A stretch of DNA of 64,000 bases from Hyaloscypha bicolor E (lineage: Eukaryota > Ascomycota > Leotiomycetes > Helotiales > Hyaloscyphaceae): contig NW_020194684.1 in the NCBI RefSeq assembly GCF_002865645.1, forward strand, positions 4,317,952 through 4,381,951, in the 5' to 3' direction. Of this stretch, positions 1 to 12,559 are shown one piece after another. Within the stretch, counting starts at the first letter, position 1. Each line of letters opens with the position of its first letter. The translations under genes were made by a program, and so were the position numbers. The notes beneath the pieces are model-generated. The model ran no database searches, had not been told where the DNA came from, and saw nothing but the letters and a program-made list of their open reading frames with translations.

Positions 1-585
1 CCAATAACCGCATCCGCCTCAGCAGTGGAACCGTCTTGGAAGGTCAGGAGCATCTTCTGGCCTTTCTTCTCCACCTTCTCAACTCTCTTCCCAAACTGCG
101 CAACGCCATCGGGAACCAGGTCGACAAGCACATCCAAAAAATGTGCCCGATGCACAGAACTCTGCCCCACATCCAACGCCACGACCTGTGCAATTCGCTG
201 GCCCTCCTTTCCAGGGGCCTTCAAATCCTTCCACCCATCCTCCTTAGGTCCAAGGTTGAATTCAAACCAGAGGTTCTTCTTCGCCGGCCATGCGTTGCCG
301 GTAGCTATCCTATCATAGCCTTTCTTGATATCAGGGTCTATCAAGGACATTGCCCGCACGGCATTAGGTCCGAAAGAAACCCCTGCGCCGATTTCTGCAA
401 AGGCCGCAGCAGATTCATAGAGTGTGCAGGAGATATTTTGGCGTAGAAGCCCGATCAACATGCAAAGACCTCCAATGCCCCCACCTAGAGTTTGTTAGAG
501 CGGAGATGCCGATGCCGGGTGAGGGGTAGTGTTTACCGCAGACTGCGACATGGAAAGGCTTCTCGCGAGTATCTGATGGAGCCAT
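1..585 (-). CDS. FAD-dependent monooxygenase (salicylate hydroxylase-like), 5' part
   Basis: This is the N-terminal half of a flavin-dependent aromatic hydroxylase that runs off the left edge. The ATG is at 585. Exon 1 (585-537) joins exon 2 (484-1) across a 52-nt intron (485-536, GTAAAC...CTAACAAACTCTAG). Splicing creates the FAD-binding Rossmann motif VAVCGGGIGGL. After it comes the family's conserved run YESAAAFAEIGAGVSFGPNA. About 177 residues are visible and end just before the expected second FAD motif. Such enzymes use NAD(P)H and O2 to hydroxylate phenolic acids such as salicylate. The substrate cannot be told from this fragment. No clear neighbour partner is seen. The family call is firm, but the exact activity is inference. 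Confidence 0.88.
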
Positions 586-1581
586 TGGGCAATTGGAGAG
601 GGAAGGCGTAGAAGTTAGATCATTTAAGAAGAGAAGGGGAAAATGTAGCAATTAAAATGCAATTCACTGGAGGATTGCCGGCTCTAACGTGGGGTCTCGC
701 TCGAAGCTTGGTAGCAAAACTCACACGTCATAAAGACCGACTACTCGTAATTGTCAAAAAGAAGTGTTTGCAACGCGTAAAGATAGAGCTAGAGGAAGAT
801 TCTCTATGTACAAGACGAACCGCATGGTGGTGCGTTGTATAAATAGAAGAAAGTAGAAAGTAAGACGAAGAATAGGCGGCGGGTAATACAGCTGATCTGG
901 CGGATGCTCTTACACGGCACTTGAGAACGGGAGGGGTAACGCAGGGCAGAAAAAGCGGCACTCATCTTTGAAAGTCCCAAGTCAAATGGGAACATTTGAT
1001 TGGAGAGGAGAGGAGCTGAAATCAAGCTTCTGGAATTTCCGAGACGTCTACAGGGAGTAGACTTTCGATGTACAATATCGCATACGCACATTCAGAGAGG
1101 TAGCACGGACTTGCAATGTCCAGCTTGACTTGGGACATTAAAAATGGGTGCCGCTTTTTCTGTCCCCTATCAGTGAGGAGGGGCAACGCAGGACTTCCCT
1201 AAAGCAGCCATGGTTGAACGCAAGCCTTGTTCAACGGCAAGTGTTAGTAAGAGTTGATTGCGTCTGAACTACAAAGCTTCCGAAATTACTAGAAACAATG
1301 GAAAGTGCCTCGTTCTAGAAGAATGAAGTAGTGTCCGTGTTCACGTGACCTGGCGTCACAATAAAAGTCGCGATCACGTCTCGTACTTCGGGCTTCATCA
1401 ACGTCATCCCAACACAACCATCCAACTGCCAGTTCAACCCCCACAGAGTGTACGTTCTTGGACCTCTGTTGATCGGAGGCCTTCATCCACATACCAGCCG
1501 CGCATTCACATTCGTCACGGTCGACTGCAATAAGTCATATCCTCTCGGGCAAGTTGGTCAGACTTACCCACGGTCTCAAAT
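586..1581. other. Intergenic region between divergent genes
   Basis: About 1 kb separates the monooxygenase start (585, minus) from the metalloprotease start (1582, plus). A TATA-like TATAAATAG lies near 839-847 and a CACGTG box (TCACGTGACC) near 1341-1350. I see no coding exon with a convincing start, splice sites or protein family. The short open frames here look like chance. Confidence 0.5.
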
Positions 1582-3185
1582 ATGCCCGGCGGCTGGGAAA
1601 GAATAAACAATAAGAAGTCGACTCCGAATAAAAATGTCGTTTTTATCAAGCCCCTGCCAGGTCCCTATGAGAAAATCTCACAGGACTATCTTGAACGGAT
1701 TGCAGCTCAATGTCTACCCATCATGAACAAGCATCACCTCGCAGTTGTGTCCTTTGAGGAGTATGAGCCTAATCATGAGTTCTGGGGTAAGCTTACTTTG
1801 CTATTGTACCATGCCCGCTTGGAACAATCATTACATACCCATTATCCGGGGTAGGGCTGGGAGAATATAGAAACTAACCATGTCCAGGAAGGAACTTCAA
1901 TAATGGCGAATGCATTCAACTCGTCCTTAGATCGCCCTCGACTGGCCACTGGCTTCCCTTTAAGTTCGTACAGATGGTTATGATGCATGAGTTGGCACAC
2001 AACAAACAAATGAATCACTCGAAAGCATTTTGGGCAGTCCGAAACGAATTCTCCAACGAGATGAAAGCTTTGTGGGGCCGTGGATATACTGGCGATGGCC
2101 TCTGGGGAAGAGGGGTGCTGTTGGAAAACGGTCTATTTGATCGTGAGACACTGGAAGAGGGAGAAATCCTGCCTGAGCACATGTGTGGTGGAACCTTCAA
2201 ATCCCGAGATGGCGGGAAGAGGGCAGTCAAGCCGAAGATCACTCACAAGGAGAGGCAAGAAAAGAGAATCAAGAAGAAGTTTGGCGTGCATGGAACTGCA
2301 CTTGGAGCAGACGACGAGGTCAAGGCAAAGCTGGAGAAAGGCAAGAGGACGACAGCTAAGCCCAGAGTTGCGGGAAGCGCCAGGGGAAGAGAGTTGCGTG
2401 CTGCAGCAGCCTTGGCGAGATTCGAGGTCAAGAAGGATGTACCAGAGGTTAAGGATGAATACTTGGTCACCGATAGCGAGACTGGGAGTGACGGGGAGGA
2501 AGACTTCGTCATCAAACCCGAACTCGACGATGCCATTGATATTAATGGGGAGCGATTACTGGATAGCAAGGGACATGGTATGGTAAGTATTCGGGGAAGT
2601 TTGGACTATCCCGGCGGTTTCAAAACTCTCCCAATCAGACTACTAATTCTCCTTCAGGTCAGAGTTTGCGAGGACGAAGATAAGGACGACAATGACGCAA
2701 AAAATGAACTGCAAGAGCTCCTGAACATTCCTAGTCGCTCCCAACAACCCTCTCATCAACCCCGGTCTCTCAAGAGGATGGAAACCTCCGATGTTTTGTC
2801 ACCATCTACTCATGCTGCATCCTCGAGACCGCCGGAAGCATTGAAAGGTCCCATCCAAAATACACAGCCGCAAAGTCGACCTAAAGCGAAAGAACCTTTG
2901 AAAAATGGGGGAGGTAAAGAAAGCGGTGCTCCGATTATTGTTAAGGACGAGGTGACTAAATCGACAGTGCCACAATCCTCCAACCCAAATGGATCCTGTC
3001 CTGTCTGTTCCATTGTGAACGAAAAACAAGCTCTTACTTGTGTGGTTTGCGCCAATGTTCTTAAACCGAACTTCGTCCCAGGCTCCTGGCGATGCAAGAG
3101 CTCAACTTGTGAAGTTAGCCAGTACATCAATGCTGGAGATGTTGTTCTATGTGGCGTATGTGAAGCACGCAAGAACTTAGGTTAG
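1582..3185 (+). CDS. WSS1: WLM-domain DNA-protein crosslink metalloprotease (WSS1/SPRTN type)
   Basis: This predicts a protease that cleaves proteins crosslinked to DNA, usually with Cdc48 and SUMO partners. The exons are 1582-1786, 1888-2582 and 2658-3185, giving 475 aa. Removing intron 1 (1787-1887) restores the WLM core FWGRNFNNGECIQLVLR. The zinc site HELAH with a third His is at about residues 102-112. A FGVHGTALG motif near 2280 resembles the SHP/Cdc48-binding box of this family (inference). The C terminus has two Cys pairs in a CxxC-x10-CxxC RanBP2-like finger, then a second set (C-x4-C ... CGVC). Intron 2 (2583-2657) is 75 nt, in frame and stop-free, so retention would add 25 residues. 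It has a good CTAAT branch site and is probably spliced. The protease call is strong. Confidence 0.9.
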
Positions 3186-3348
3186 GAGAGTAACTGTGAG
3201 TACCGATTTCATGCCAGGAAGTGCTCCGATAATGGCATATGATTATGGTATAAGGAGTTTGGGGCATTCGGCTTGGGGTTTCTGCTATTATTTGCTTTGT
3301 ATTATACAATCTTGCCGGATTTGCTCAGTAGCATGCTGACTTCCTTAC

Positions 3349-3752
3349 CTGAGAAAACTCCAACCAGATCCTCATGAGATGGTTCAGACGTGAAAGTGGA
3401 ACTATAGACATAGAGAGGACTGGTTCCAATGTCCCCATATATCATGCCAATACTTTGGTATGCAAGGTAGAGCAATAGCCTCCCCTTGAACCCCTTTCTT
3501 GATATTAGTACACAGTCACGCAATTTCCTGGAACAAGTGACCTGTTTTTTCCTTAAAGTCTCCATCTCGAGTGAGCCCGGCCTCTTCAGTTTCCGGATCT
3601 TTGAGGTCACTGAGTCTACGTCATGCGTCTCTCGAGCGGCTTCTAGGGCGGGATCGCTCTATGGAGTTTTCGCTGATGGGATAAATACCGCCACCAATCC
3701 CAGTGTTCGACCTGGTTGGTCGAAAGTCTTCGGCAATCCGGATGGTAGCCAT
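3349..3752 (-). pseudogene. Truncated, frameshifted HAK/KUP potassium transporter remnant
   Basis: This is the 5' end of a fungal HAK-type K+ transporter gene. The ATG at 3752 opens a frame (MATIRIAEDFRP...) that hits a stop at about 3647. One extra C there separates NSIE from DPALEAARETHDV in the next frame. An intact 48-nt in-frame intron follows, and then the family signature AYQSIGMIYGDIGTSPLYVY and SSTFTSEPSHEDL, the first membrane segment of the family. Coding ends at a normal splice donor (GTAAGG at 3348). No further exon follows: 3300 and below is unrelated sequence and then the WSS1 3' end. More than 600 residues of the usual ~750 are missing, so the fragment cannot transport. A sequencing error could explain the frameshift but not the truncation. 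Confidence 0.82.
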
Positions 3753-6046
3753 GCCAAGCAGATATAACTGTGCGTGAGTTGCTGCAGTGCAGCCCGGCAA
3801 GAGGTCTTGGCAATTATTAAGGTGATTCGGATCAAGATCTTAATTTCGAGGACCTGCAAAAAGGTTTGACCGCGGCAAGTGTGGGGAGGCGAGGAATGCG
3901 AATAAAACTGATGATCCCGTTACATCTCAAGAGCCCGCGACTATGTAACGAGGTAAGCGGCCTCAACCCACCAGCAGGCTGAGCAGCCTTCCTGCAGCGA
4001 GGAGGCATCGTCCATTGTCCACGACTCGCACTTGCACGTGCAGCGCAGATGTGAGCAGACCGTCATTTAATCGCAAAATATCATATCCGCCATACAACAG
4101 AGATAAGAGGCGAAGACTTGATTCATTGTTCAACTTTTCATGATAGGCATTTCCCATCCACTCATGCATCACAATGATGCATCTCGCAGCGACCTCGGAG
4201 GGCTCTTGGGAAGGAACTTCCCATTGTCCTGGTTTAACATTGGACATTGAGATGTGATGGGCCGATCAGCGCTTTTTAACCTTCTGGTAGAATGTCACTG
4301 TGTGAGGTGTGGAGGAATGGCCTGAACGGGAAAAAGTCAGTGCCTTTCCCAACTTTGGAGGAGCACCTCTTCGCTGACACATTGGAAAGAAAAGTTAGAC
4401 ATCAAGCTGGATTCTCTGCATAATGCACTATATGCACGTAGGTGGAATTCTGTCTCTTTTTCATTTCTTCTTTTCCATAGTACCTTAATTCTTCGTCTGC
4501 TATACAACTTTCCACTTTGTCAATTTTCAGACAAAGTAAAAGCCACGTTTCCAATAAGAGGCTCCACCAATGCAAGTCGAGTTAAATGTGCCGGTCGGAC
4601 AAACTGCACGAGCCGCTCGAACACATCCTTCCCACAGCCTCTTGCTGACGTTGATTGTTGCTCTAGAAGTTGTGGCTTTTAGTTTGAAGAGTTCTGTTCC
4701 CGATGAACCAGTTGTGGCTGTTAGATTCCCACTACACTTAGTAATAGCCCCAGCTGCGCTTACAGTCAACACGTTCACTTGAGGATAAGAGACAAGAAGC
4801 TCTCTCTCTAGTAGTTGTCGTGCGGTTACATTGCCATAATAGTTCCTGAAAGTGTAGGAAATGGTGGAAGCTGACCTGTTCCGCCACAAATTCCATGCTC
4901 GGCAATAGTTTGATCGTGGAACACAATGTTTCTGTGATTGATTAGCTGGGATTCGGAGAAATAACGCCTTATAATTATGGTTACGCGGTAGTATCGAGAC
5001 AGGTCGTTCCTGTTACTGCATCTGGGTTTTCGGTCGTTGATGCATGCAGATGAAGCACCTCGAACTGGTCTTGGCTGATGGACTGAAGGGATCGGAATAG
5101 TATATGTGCATGTAGACGCCGCTAGAATGAGAGTGATGATATATATGTTGTGGAGAATCGAATGGTAGAAAAAGAACGAATGACGATGATCACAGATCCT
5201 GAGCTGGGGAAGAGTAGGAATATTTGTATAAGTAGTAAAAATTGGCCCAGCCTGTCATTGTTTCGCTTCATAGAGAAATCGTAGTCTCTAGAACACAATC
5301 CATTTCAGAAGACGATTATACTCACGCCCAAGCTCAAATCAGCAAAAACTGGAGCCTCATTTCGAATTTAATGTTATCTTTCGTCTGATCTGGGGTGACT
5401 CGCCCGAACAATTGTTTTGGACCCCATCTCGTTTCAAAAACCGGCAAAGCGAGTAAACACCCCTGTCGGCCAAGGGGTTCCAGCGACACCTTGTTCCAAA
5501 CGATCGTAACCAGATCCGAAGGATATTGGAGACGAGATGAAGGGCGGCTGCTGGGACGGAGACCAAAAACTATCTTATCTGAAGCCGATATGAGTGAGAG
5601 ACGAAAATGATGCATGAAATTTCGGGGGCCAAGCAAATTTAGGATAGAAAATACCTCCCCCCCCATATAAGAACAAACCGTGCACCCAATCAATTGGAGT
5701 GTTCCAAGATCAGTCGAATGTCCCAAGTCAGTTTAGCTCTCAAAATCAAATATGACCCCTCGCTTGTATGCTTAGGACGGTACTTATGACTCCATTCAAA
5801 GGTCAAAGGCTTTCTATCTCCCATTGAATAGACTCGCTATGGAATACACTTTGGACACCCGTGTTTTACACGTTTCATGAATTATTCCTATCTAGACTGG
5901 ATTGCAGTTTTGCATGCCACTTTTAATGGAAAAACGCAAGTTATGGTTCCGATTTCTGCTGTGGTGTTGTTACATGCCTCTTCCGTCCCAGATGTAATAA
6001 TCAATCATCCATGCTGACACCCCGATTTCATTCTTTCTCTCAAGTC
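3753..6046. other. Gene-poor interval, 2.3 kb
   Basis: This lies between the transporter remnant and the NUP159 3' end. The longest minus-strand frame (4889-4527) has Cys/Thr/Ser-rich stretches and a possible acceptor (GCTAATCAATCACAG) just upstream near 4940. It lacks an ATG, a signal peptide and a recognisable family. It could be the last exon of a decayed small secreted protein, but I cannot support that. The rest shows only moderately AT-rich sequence without clear genes or repeats. Confidence 0.4.
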
Positions 6047-9000
6047 TTAGTCATCATCCTCATCAACCATAAGGCGAACGTTCGTTCCATTCTTTTGCAA
6101 AGCTGTCCTCAACTTATTCGTAACTTCCTTCTTTCTCGCCAACTTCAACTTGAGGAGAGTCTTTTCCTCGGCTGTATAGCCACTCAGTTTCTTGCGAGGT
6201 GGAGAGTTTCGAGACTGAGAGCCAACCGATGACATCAGCGAATTCTGGAATCGCTGTGGGGTGTCTTTGATACTGTCGGGAGTGTAAAAGAGCCCGTACG
6301 TACTCGATGTCCCCGGGTTCCTTAGCGAAGTCCTGTTGTTCTGCGGAGTTGCGAAAGGTGAGCCTTCCCGGCTTCCCGCACTGGTTGTTGAGCTGAATCG
6401 TAGCCGGCGCATCTGGCCTTCCAGAACATCAATGTCGCCACTTCGTTTCTCCGCCATACTTGTCATCTTCGCAATCGTTCTCATCACAGCCTCCACCGTA
6501 GGACCCGCCGAGCCGTTGCTTTTCCCATGAGACGTGGCTTGAGATACAATCTTTGCTTTCAGAACAGTCACACTTTCCTCGGCTTCAGTAAGAAGCTTCT
6601 GGAATTTCGTGAAGTCCCTGCGAAGATCATGTTGCTGGGCAGCCTGTTCAGCGCTCAAAGGTTGTCCCCGAGCAATTGCTAGATGGCTTGGGTCTCGATA
6701 GCAATCAATGATCTTCTTGATATCTTCATGTTTTGCACGAAGCCTGATCATATCTTTCTGTAGGTCGTTGCAGGCATCGAGTTTAGCAACCAAGTCTTTT
6801 ACCCGGCACTCTTCGAGTTCCTGAGTAAATTCGACTTCAACGAGTCTGGATAGCTCCTCGACCTCAACCAAGCACCACTCTCCTATACCCTCGTCGAGAT
6901 CCTGGATGGTACGGCCCTCGTCCTTGGAAAGAACGTCATGCCCTTCTGCGAAGCACTTGAGAGCCCGAGCATTAACGCCTAATGTATCGATCATCGAGTT
7001 AATGTCTTTGTACACGGCCTCGACCTGTGCTGGTATGCTCTCCATAGATTTATTACCAACGTAATCCGCATGGGCAACAAACTCATCCAGTGTTAAAGTA
7101 GGCTTGATATCTGAGGCAAGATATGTTTGCATCTTGTCATCCTCATCGTCTTGAAGACTTCGCGTCTCTTCCTCCTCTTTCCGAGCTCTGTTTTCACGGC
7201 GCCTGGCTTCCGCTTGCTGTTCGGCTCCATCCCGAGACGCAGCGTGCAGATTTTGTGTAGACATCATTGACCGACCTCCAATTCTCTGAGATCCTAAAAT
7301 TTGAGAAGCTTGAAAAGCAGCACCTGGAGCACTGACGGAGCGGGATGCATCAGGACGCATTCTAGGGGGTACAGAAGTGCGTACGGGGCTTGGTGATCGA
7401 GGACTTTGTTGCACTCTCGGGGGTGGGAGAATGGGAGCAGTGGAACGATTGATCTCACCAAACAGTGACCGCTGTGGTTGCACCTCACCCGGCCTCTCAA
7501 TTTTGGTGAACATATTACTCTCTGAACCACGATTCTTCGTTCCGCCAAAGGAGCTCTGCGGTGTGAAACCAGGCGTCTGGTTAGCTTCCGATGTAGGGCT
7601 CATGTCCTTGGTTACATCTTCGCCGCTTCCCTCCTCGCTGGGTTCTTTACTCTCGTCCTCCCCTTCCTCTTCTGTTAGGAATTCAGACTCATTGTCTCCT
7701 TCGTCCTCTGGTCCGGCAGGGATATCGGCGGGAGGAGGGAGATTTGCCGGAACTGGCTTCTCGGCGGCCTTTCCTGTGATTGGAGACTCTGGATGTTGGG
7801 CAGCTTTGACAGCAGCTTTGGGAATGAAGTCGGGAGGGAGAGGCGCATCGGGTTCAACAGATGAAGCTGATGATTCCCCTGCGGCATAGCTTGTTTTACT
7901 TGTTGAGTCGGGGGGTAGAGGAGCCTCTGGAATCTTCTTGTTCAGGGGTGGGGTCTCTGGTGTTGGCTCTTCCTTAATCTGAGGAGATGCAGGCGTCACA
8001 TCTGGCTTGGACGACGGCTCAGGACCTGCGGTTGTAGGCGTGTTTGGAGCAATAGAGGGAGCTGCATTCAGATTGGCGAAACTGAATCCTGCTGTCTGTG
8101 GTTTATCAGCAGTTTGTTGGCCGAAACTGAATCCTGCCAATGCAGGTTTAGCCGTAGGGGTGGATGAGGTTGCGGGAGTGCCAAAGAGCCCAGTGGCGGG
8201 AGTGGTGGATCCAAATAACTGGGTTTTCGGTGCAGCTGGCGTAGATGATGGTGTTGTAGTTTCGATTTTTGCTGGCACTTCTGTTTTTGGGGCTTCACCC
8301 GAGTCCATTTCAGTCTCCTTAGACACCGGAGCTTCAACATTTTTAGATGAATCTCCAAGAGTATTGCTGAACCCGCCTCCAAAGAATGAGTCCTTAGGCT
8401 CACCTGATGTTCCGGCAACATCATCCTTTGCGTTTGGATCGGCCTTGAATGTCGACCCGAGTACAAAACCACTAGACCCAAAGGTCGGCTTGCTCTCTAC
8501 CTTATTTGCGGTTCCGCCGAAGACATTGCCTGTGTTCATGGAACCAGCGCTCGGCGAGCCAAAAGCGTTCGAAGTAGGTTTCGAACCAAATACGCTTCCA
8601 GTTGGACTGGTAGCCGCTCCAGCGGCGGCAGCAAAGCCGCCCTTTGAAGCGAACGCAGCAAACCCAGAGGATTGAGCTGGAGTACTTTTTGTTGAAGCCG
8701 GTGCACCAAAGACTGAAGTTGGCTTAGGGAGACCACCGGCTTGGCCAAATGCTGCATTTGGGGCAGTTGACCCTCCAGTAGCCCAAGGTGACACTCGATT
8801 TCCAAGTCCCCCGAAGGAAGGCGTGCTGGTAGTGCCAAATGATGGAGCACCAAATGCGGGCTTCGGTGCTTCCGATGGCGTTGAACCGAATGTTCCAAAA
8901 CTGTTGGTGGATGGGGCAGTTGAGGTGGAAGGTGTGCCCCATGGAGACTGACTCTTCCCAAGAGTAGATGGGCCACCAAAGGCACCTCCAGTGATCCCTG

Positions 9001-10634
9001 GAAGTGAAGGAGCTCCAAAGACACTTGAAGTCGTACTACCGAACGCCGGGGCTGTACTGCCAAAGGCAGATGCCCCGAATGCGGGGGTGCTTGGTGCGCC
9101 AAACGCAGATGTTGGAGCTTGGATTGCTGCAGGGGGGGCCTGCGTAGGCTGTGCAGTACCTCCTGCAATGGCAAGACCAGGGTATACGGTTCCTTGCCGT
9201 ATCGATTCAGAGTAGATGACCCACCACGAGGCCAAAACTCCTTCATTGTTGAGAACCATAAGAGCAGGAAGCGGAGTTGGTGATTCGTCCATCTCATCTG
9301 CTGGAATTGGCTTGGCCACCTTTTCCTTACTAGATAAGTCCAACGCAAATCCAATAGGAGACGTGTCGGTCAACTCGGCAGTCATGGGGAGTTGAGCACG
9401 GCGAGAATCATCAGACATTTCCGTCATAGTAAAAACGTCTGTAATCTTGTCTGCTGGCTTGTCGCTGGTCAAAGGAACTTTAGACTTGGTGAATAGGCCA
9501 ATATCAGTAGATGCGGTTGAAGCCACCAGTATTACATCCTGCAGGTTTGGTGGGAAGTCCTTGAGACGAAGCAGGAAGTGATGTGGGGGTGATCGATTGA
9601 GGCCAAAGGGGCCGGCAGGATCGGACACCTTTTGAAATGTAAAGCTCGAAGGAAGCTGCCGGGTGATTAGGTGGAAGGTTGAATTTGATGCTTGGCTATT
9701 GTCGAAGGAAGACGGAGTATGAACTACGAGGAAAACAAGAGTTTCAAGCCAAGTGATGGAAGAAACTTCGAGGTCAGCACAGATGCTAGTGTGTGGATTG
9801 GGAGTGCTTACCGTGATCGCCCCTGTCCACATCTGGTGGTCTAGGAATCTCTGCTTTGGCTCCGCCCTCAGGGGTCATCTGGTACGCGGTTCCATCTCCG
9901 AGTCCAGCAACTAGCTGCTTGCCTTTGGGGCTCCAGGAAACGCAACTCACTCCAGTTTTCAATACCTGTCCGTTCGGCCCAGCTACAAACTTCCGCTCCT
10001 TCAAATTGGCCATCATTAAATTACCGTCAGTCGTAACTAGAGCCAACAGCTCTCCCTTCTCTGGTGTTGGATTGGGCGTAAGAGCTCGCAAAGCTTGTCC
10101 GTTGGTTGATAACTCGAAAGCCGACTGTGTAGAACCCTGCAAGAGCGCCTGAACGTCATACACTGCCAACCCTCCTCCAGTCTCGGCCGACAGTACCAGG
10201 TAGGATTCATCTGCTGAAAATGCGAGCTGCGATACTCTCATGGGCATTGGCAGCTTTAATTGTGGTTGAAAGGGCTTTAGGTTGCCATCTCCTGAGTTCG
10301 GACCCTCGAAAGCTTTCCGTACCGACTCTGTAGTTGCTACTATGACAGCATCGGGTCCTGAAGCAGCCACGAGACCTCGTTGTGAGGCTATGCTCATGAG
10401 AGAAGACGTTGGCGGGGGTAGCTGATCTGAAGGCCATGATGTGGGCAATAACTGAACCTTAGCCTCTCCTGCAAATGACAAGAAACCAAGGGCCTATAGC
10501 AAGTGTGAGGAGTGCTTCTCTAAAAGTCTTGAGGGATAAAGTACCTCTGTTTGTATATCTTCAAGAGGAGGACCGGCTTGTACGTTCGCTGCAGGGGAGC
10601 CGCCCATGCCCGCATTTGCGAAGCTGAATGCCAT
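6047..10634 (-). CDS. NUP159: Nucleoporin NUP159 (FG nucleoporin with N-terminal propeller)
   Basis: This is a component of the cytoplasmic face of the nuclear pore that docks the RNA helicase Dbp5 for mRNA export. The exons are 10634-10545, 10493-9812 and 9765-6047 (1,496 aa), with introns of 51 and 46 nt. Splicing yields MAFSFANAGMGG... and the junction GDHVSSITWLETLVFL inside the WD/beta-propeller (about residues 1-450). Dense SAFG/SVFGAP/FGS repeats fill about residues 470-820. An acidic Glu/Asp stretch lies near 930-980. A long coiled coil occupies about 1,100-1,330 (minus strand around 6,990-6,550), matching the Nup82-complex interaction region. The order of domains and length fit fungal Nup159. 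The promoter faces PUP1 across 567 bp. Confidence 0.93.
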
Positions 10635-11201
10635 GATGGACGCAAAATAGCCACTCTTAGGAGGGCCAACGGTTCATGAGATGTTTCTGCGCATTGAAGA
10701 TCGAGATCGAGGACAGGAAATCGAGGGACCAGGAGGCGCGAAGGTTGTAATTTTAAATTTATCGGGCGCTTGAGGTAGAAGCTGCTGCCTATTTATGGCT
10801 GGAGAAACAAAAGCGAGTCAAACGCCAGCTTGAAAAGTGAATGTTCCGGTCCTCAAGGGAGTTTTTGATCTTGCCTAGGTTGGAGCTTCTCAAAACAATG
10901 TTGAAGCTCCTAGCTTAGTCAGGTACGCTCGTGAACAACCGCGTCGTACTACGCTTCTGCCTCGACTCCAGCAGCCCCAACTTCTCACACCCTCCCACCT
11001 CCCATCTCAACTCTATCTGATTCTACTTCGAAATTTCCATTTATTGTTGCCAACAGATCGACGAATAGGTCTAAGCCCCTCGTACTTCGAAAGTTACGTT
11101 CATTGCCGCCAGCATACCGACGGATACGATCCAGAGTCGAGCTCTGCCAATACATCAGCGAATACGATCAGCGTCGAGCTCCCTAGGATCTTTCAGTCAC
11201 T

Positions 11202-12275
11202 ATGCCGGGCTTTGACTTCTCAAATCATTCCAGAAATTCTGCCCTCCATGCCAGAGGTGTCCCATTACCTAAGGCTACATCAACAGGTATGCCATTCTTT
11301 CTTCAGGTCATTATAACGTACTAATTCGCCAAGGGACCACGATTGTAGGATGTATTTTCCAGGGTAATGGGCACGAGGGAGTTGTTGTGAGTTGAATCCT
11401 GATCCCAAGCTTCAAATCCAGGATTTACGGCCATGACTTGTGGCTGTTCCTGGAGGCTGGCCTTATCGCTCAAGAGCAAACCTTCAAACTCAAGAATGAA
11501 TGCTGACTTTGTCCCGCGTAGATTGCGGCAGATACGAGAGCTACAAGTGGTCCCATAGTAGCAGACAAAGTTCGTTTACACCTTGAATCAAGCTTGAGAT
11601 CAAAGCTAACAACTTCAACAGAACTGCGAGAAGCTCCATTATATCGCCCCTCAGATCTGGTGTGCAGGAGCTGGTACAGCTGCAGACACCGAATTCACCA
11701 CCTCCCTCATCTCCTCACAACTCGAACTCCACTCACTTTCCACTGGCCGCAAACCCCGAGTCGTTACCTGCATGACGATGCTCAAGCAACATCTGTTCCG
11801 GTACCAAGGACATATTGGCGCATATCTTGTCGTGGCTGGAGTTGATCCTACTGGTGTTGGATTGTTCACTGTTCACGCACATGGCAGTACTGACAAGCTT
11901 CCATATGTCACTATGGGAAGTGGTTCGCTCGCAGCCATGTCAGTATTCGAGACGCAATGGAAGCCAAAGATGACGGAGCAAGAGGCTATCGACTTAGCAT
12001 CAAACGCCATCCAGGCCGGTATCTTCAACGATTTGGGTTCCGGATCCAACGTCGATGTTGCGGTCATCACGAAGGACAAGACTACGCTGAAGAGAGGTTA
12101 CATCAAGCCGAACGAGCGAAGCAAGAAGCAAAAGAGCTATGTCTTTAAGAGGGGCACTACGGCTGTCTTGAATGAGAAGATCATTACGAGGGAGGAGATC
12201 AGCAAATATGTGACAGTTCATGAGCTGAAGGGTGATGAGACGGCGTTGGGTGAGAAGATGGATCTTGACGTTTAG
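11202..12275 (+). CDS. PUP1: 20S proteasome subunit beta-2 (trypsin-like)
   Basis: This is the catalytic subunit of the core proteasome. The exons are 11202-11286, 11334-11386, 11522-11569 and 11622-12275, giving 279 aa. The spliced start is [13 protein letters not shown]..., then ...[12 protein letters not shown]. Autocleavage after Gly29 would expose Thr30 as the nucleophile. The conserved [22 protein letters not shown] follows across introns 2 and 3. The long beta-2-specific C-terminal tail is present (ends GEKMDLDV). The start fits the usual ~29-residue propeptide. CT-rich leader sequence lies upstream. The gene is divergent from NUP159. Confidence 0.95.
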
Positions 12276-12559
12276 ACGAAGGATGGGAGGTACTTCGCAA
12301 TGTATTAACATTCTGGCATGGGAAAAGACGGCGCAGAAGTCCCACTGTACCATCAGCACTCGACAATGCACTCTTCATGAACTGCCTCGCGAAGAGCTGA
12401 AGCTCCAAAACTATTTTCCCACTAGTTGACCCCGTGTGATACCTCATATAATTTTTTATAGAAAGAGATTTCCCCAGCCTCTTGTTAGTCTAGCCTGACA
12501 TTTGGGAAAGAAGAAGCCAACGCCCTCCAACTGATTCCCGCATACGACATTTAAAGGGC

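Noticed and set aside
4527..4940. Cys/Thr-rich minus-strand frame as a small secreted protein
   Set aside because: No ATG, signal peptide or complete exon set could be assembled; only one possible acceptor site.
8007..9354. Long frames on both strands across 8.0-9.4 kb
   Set aside because: Shadows of the NUP159 FG-repeat region, where biased Gly/Phe/Ala/Ser codons keep other frames open.
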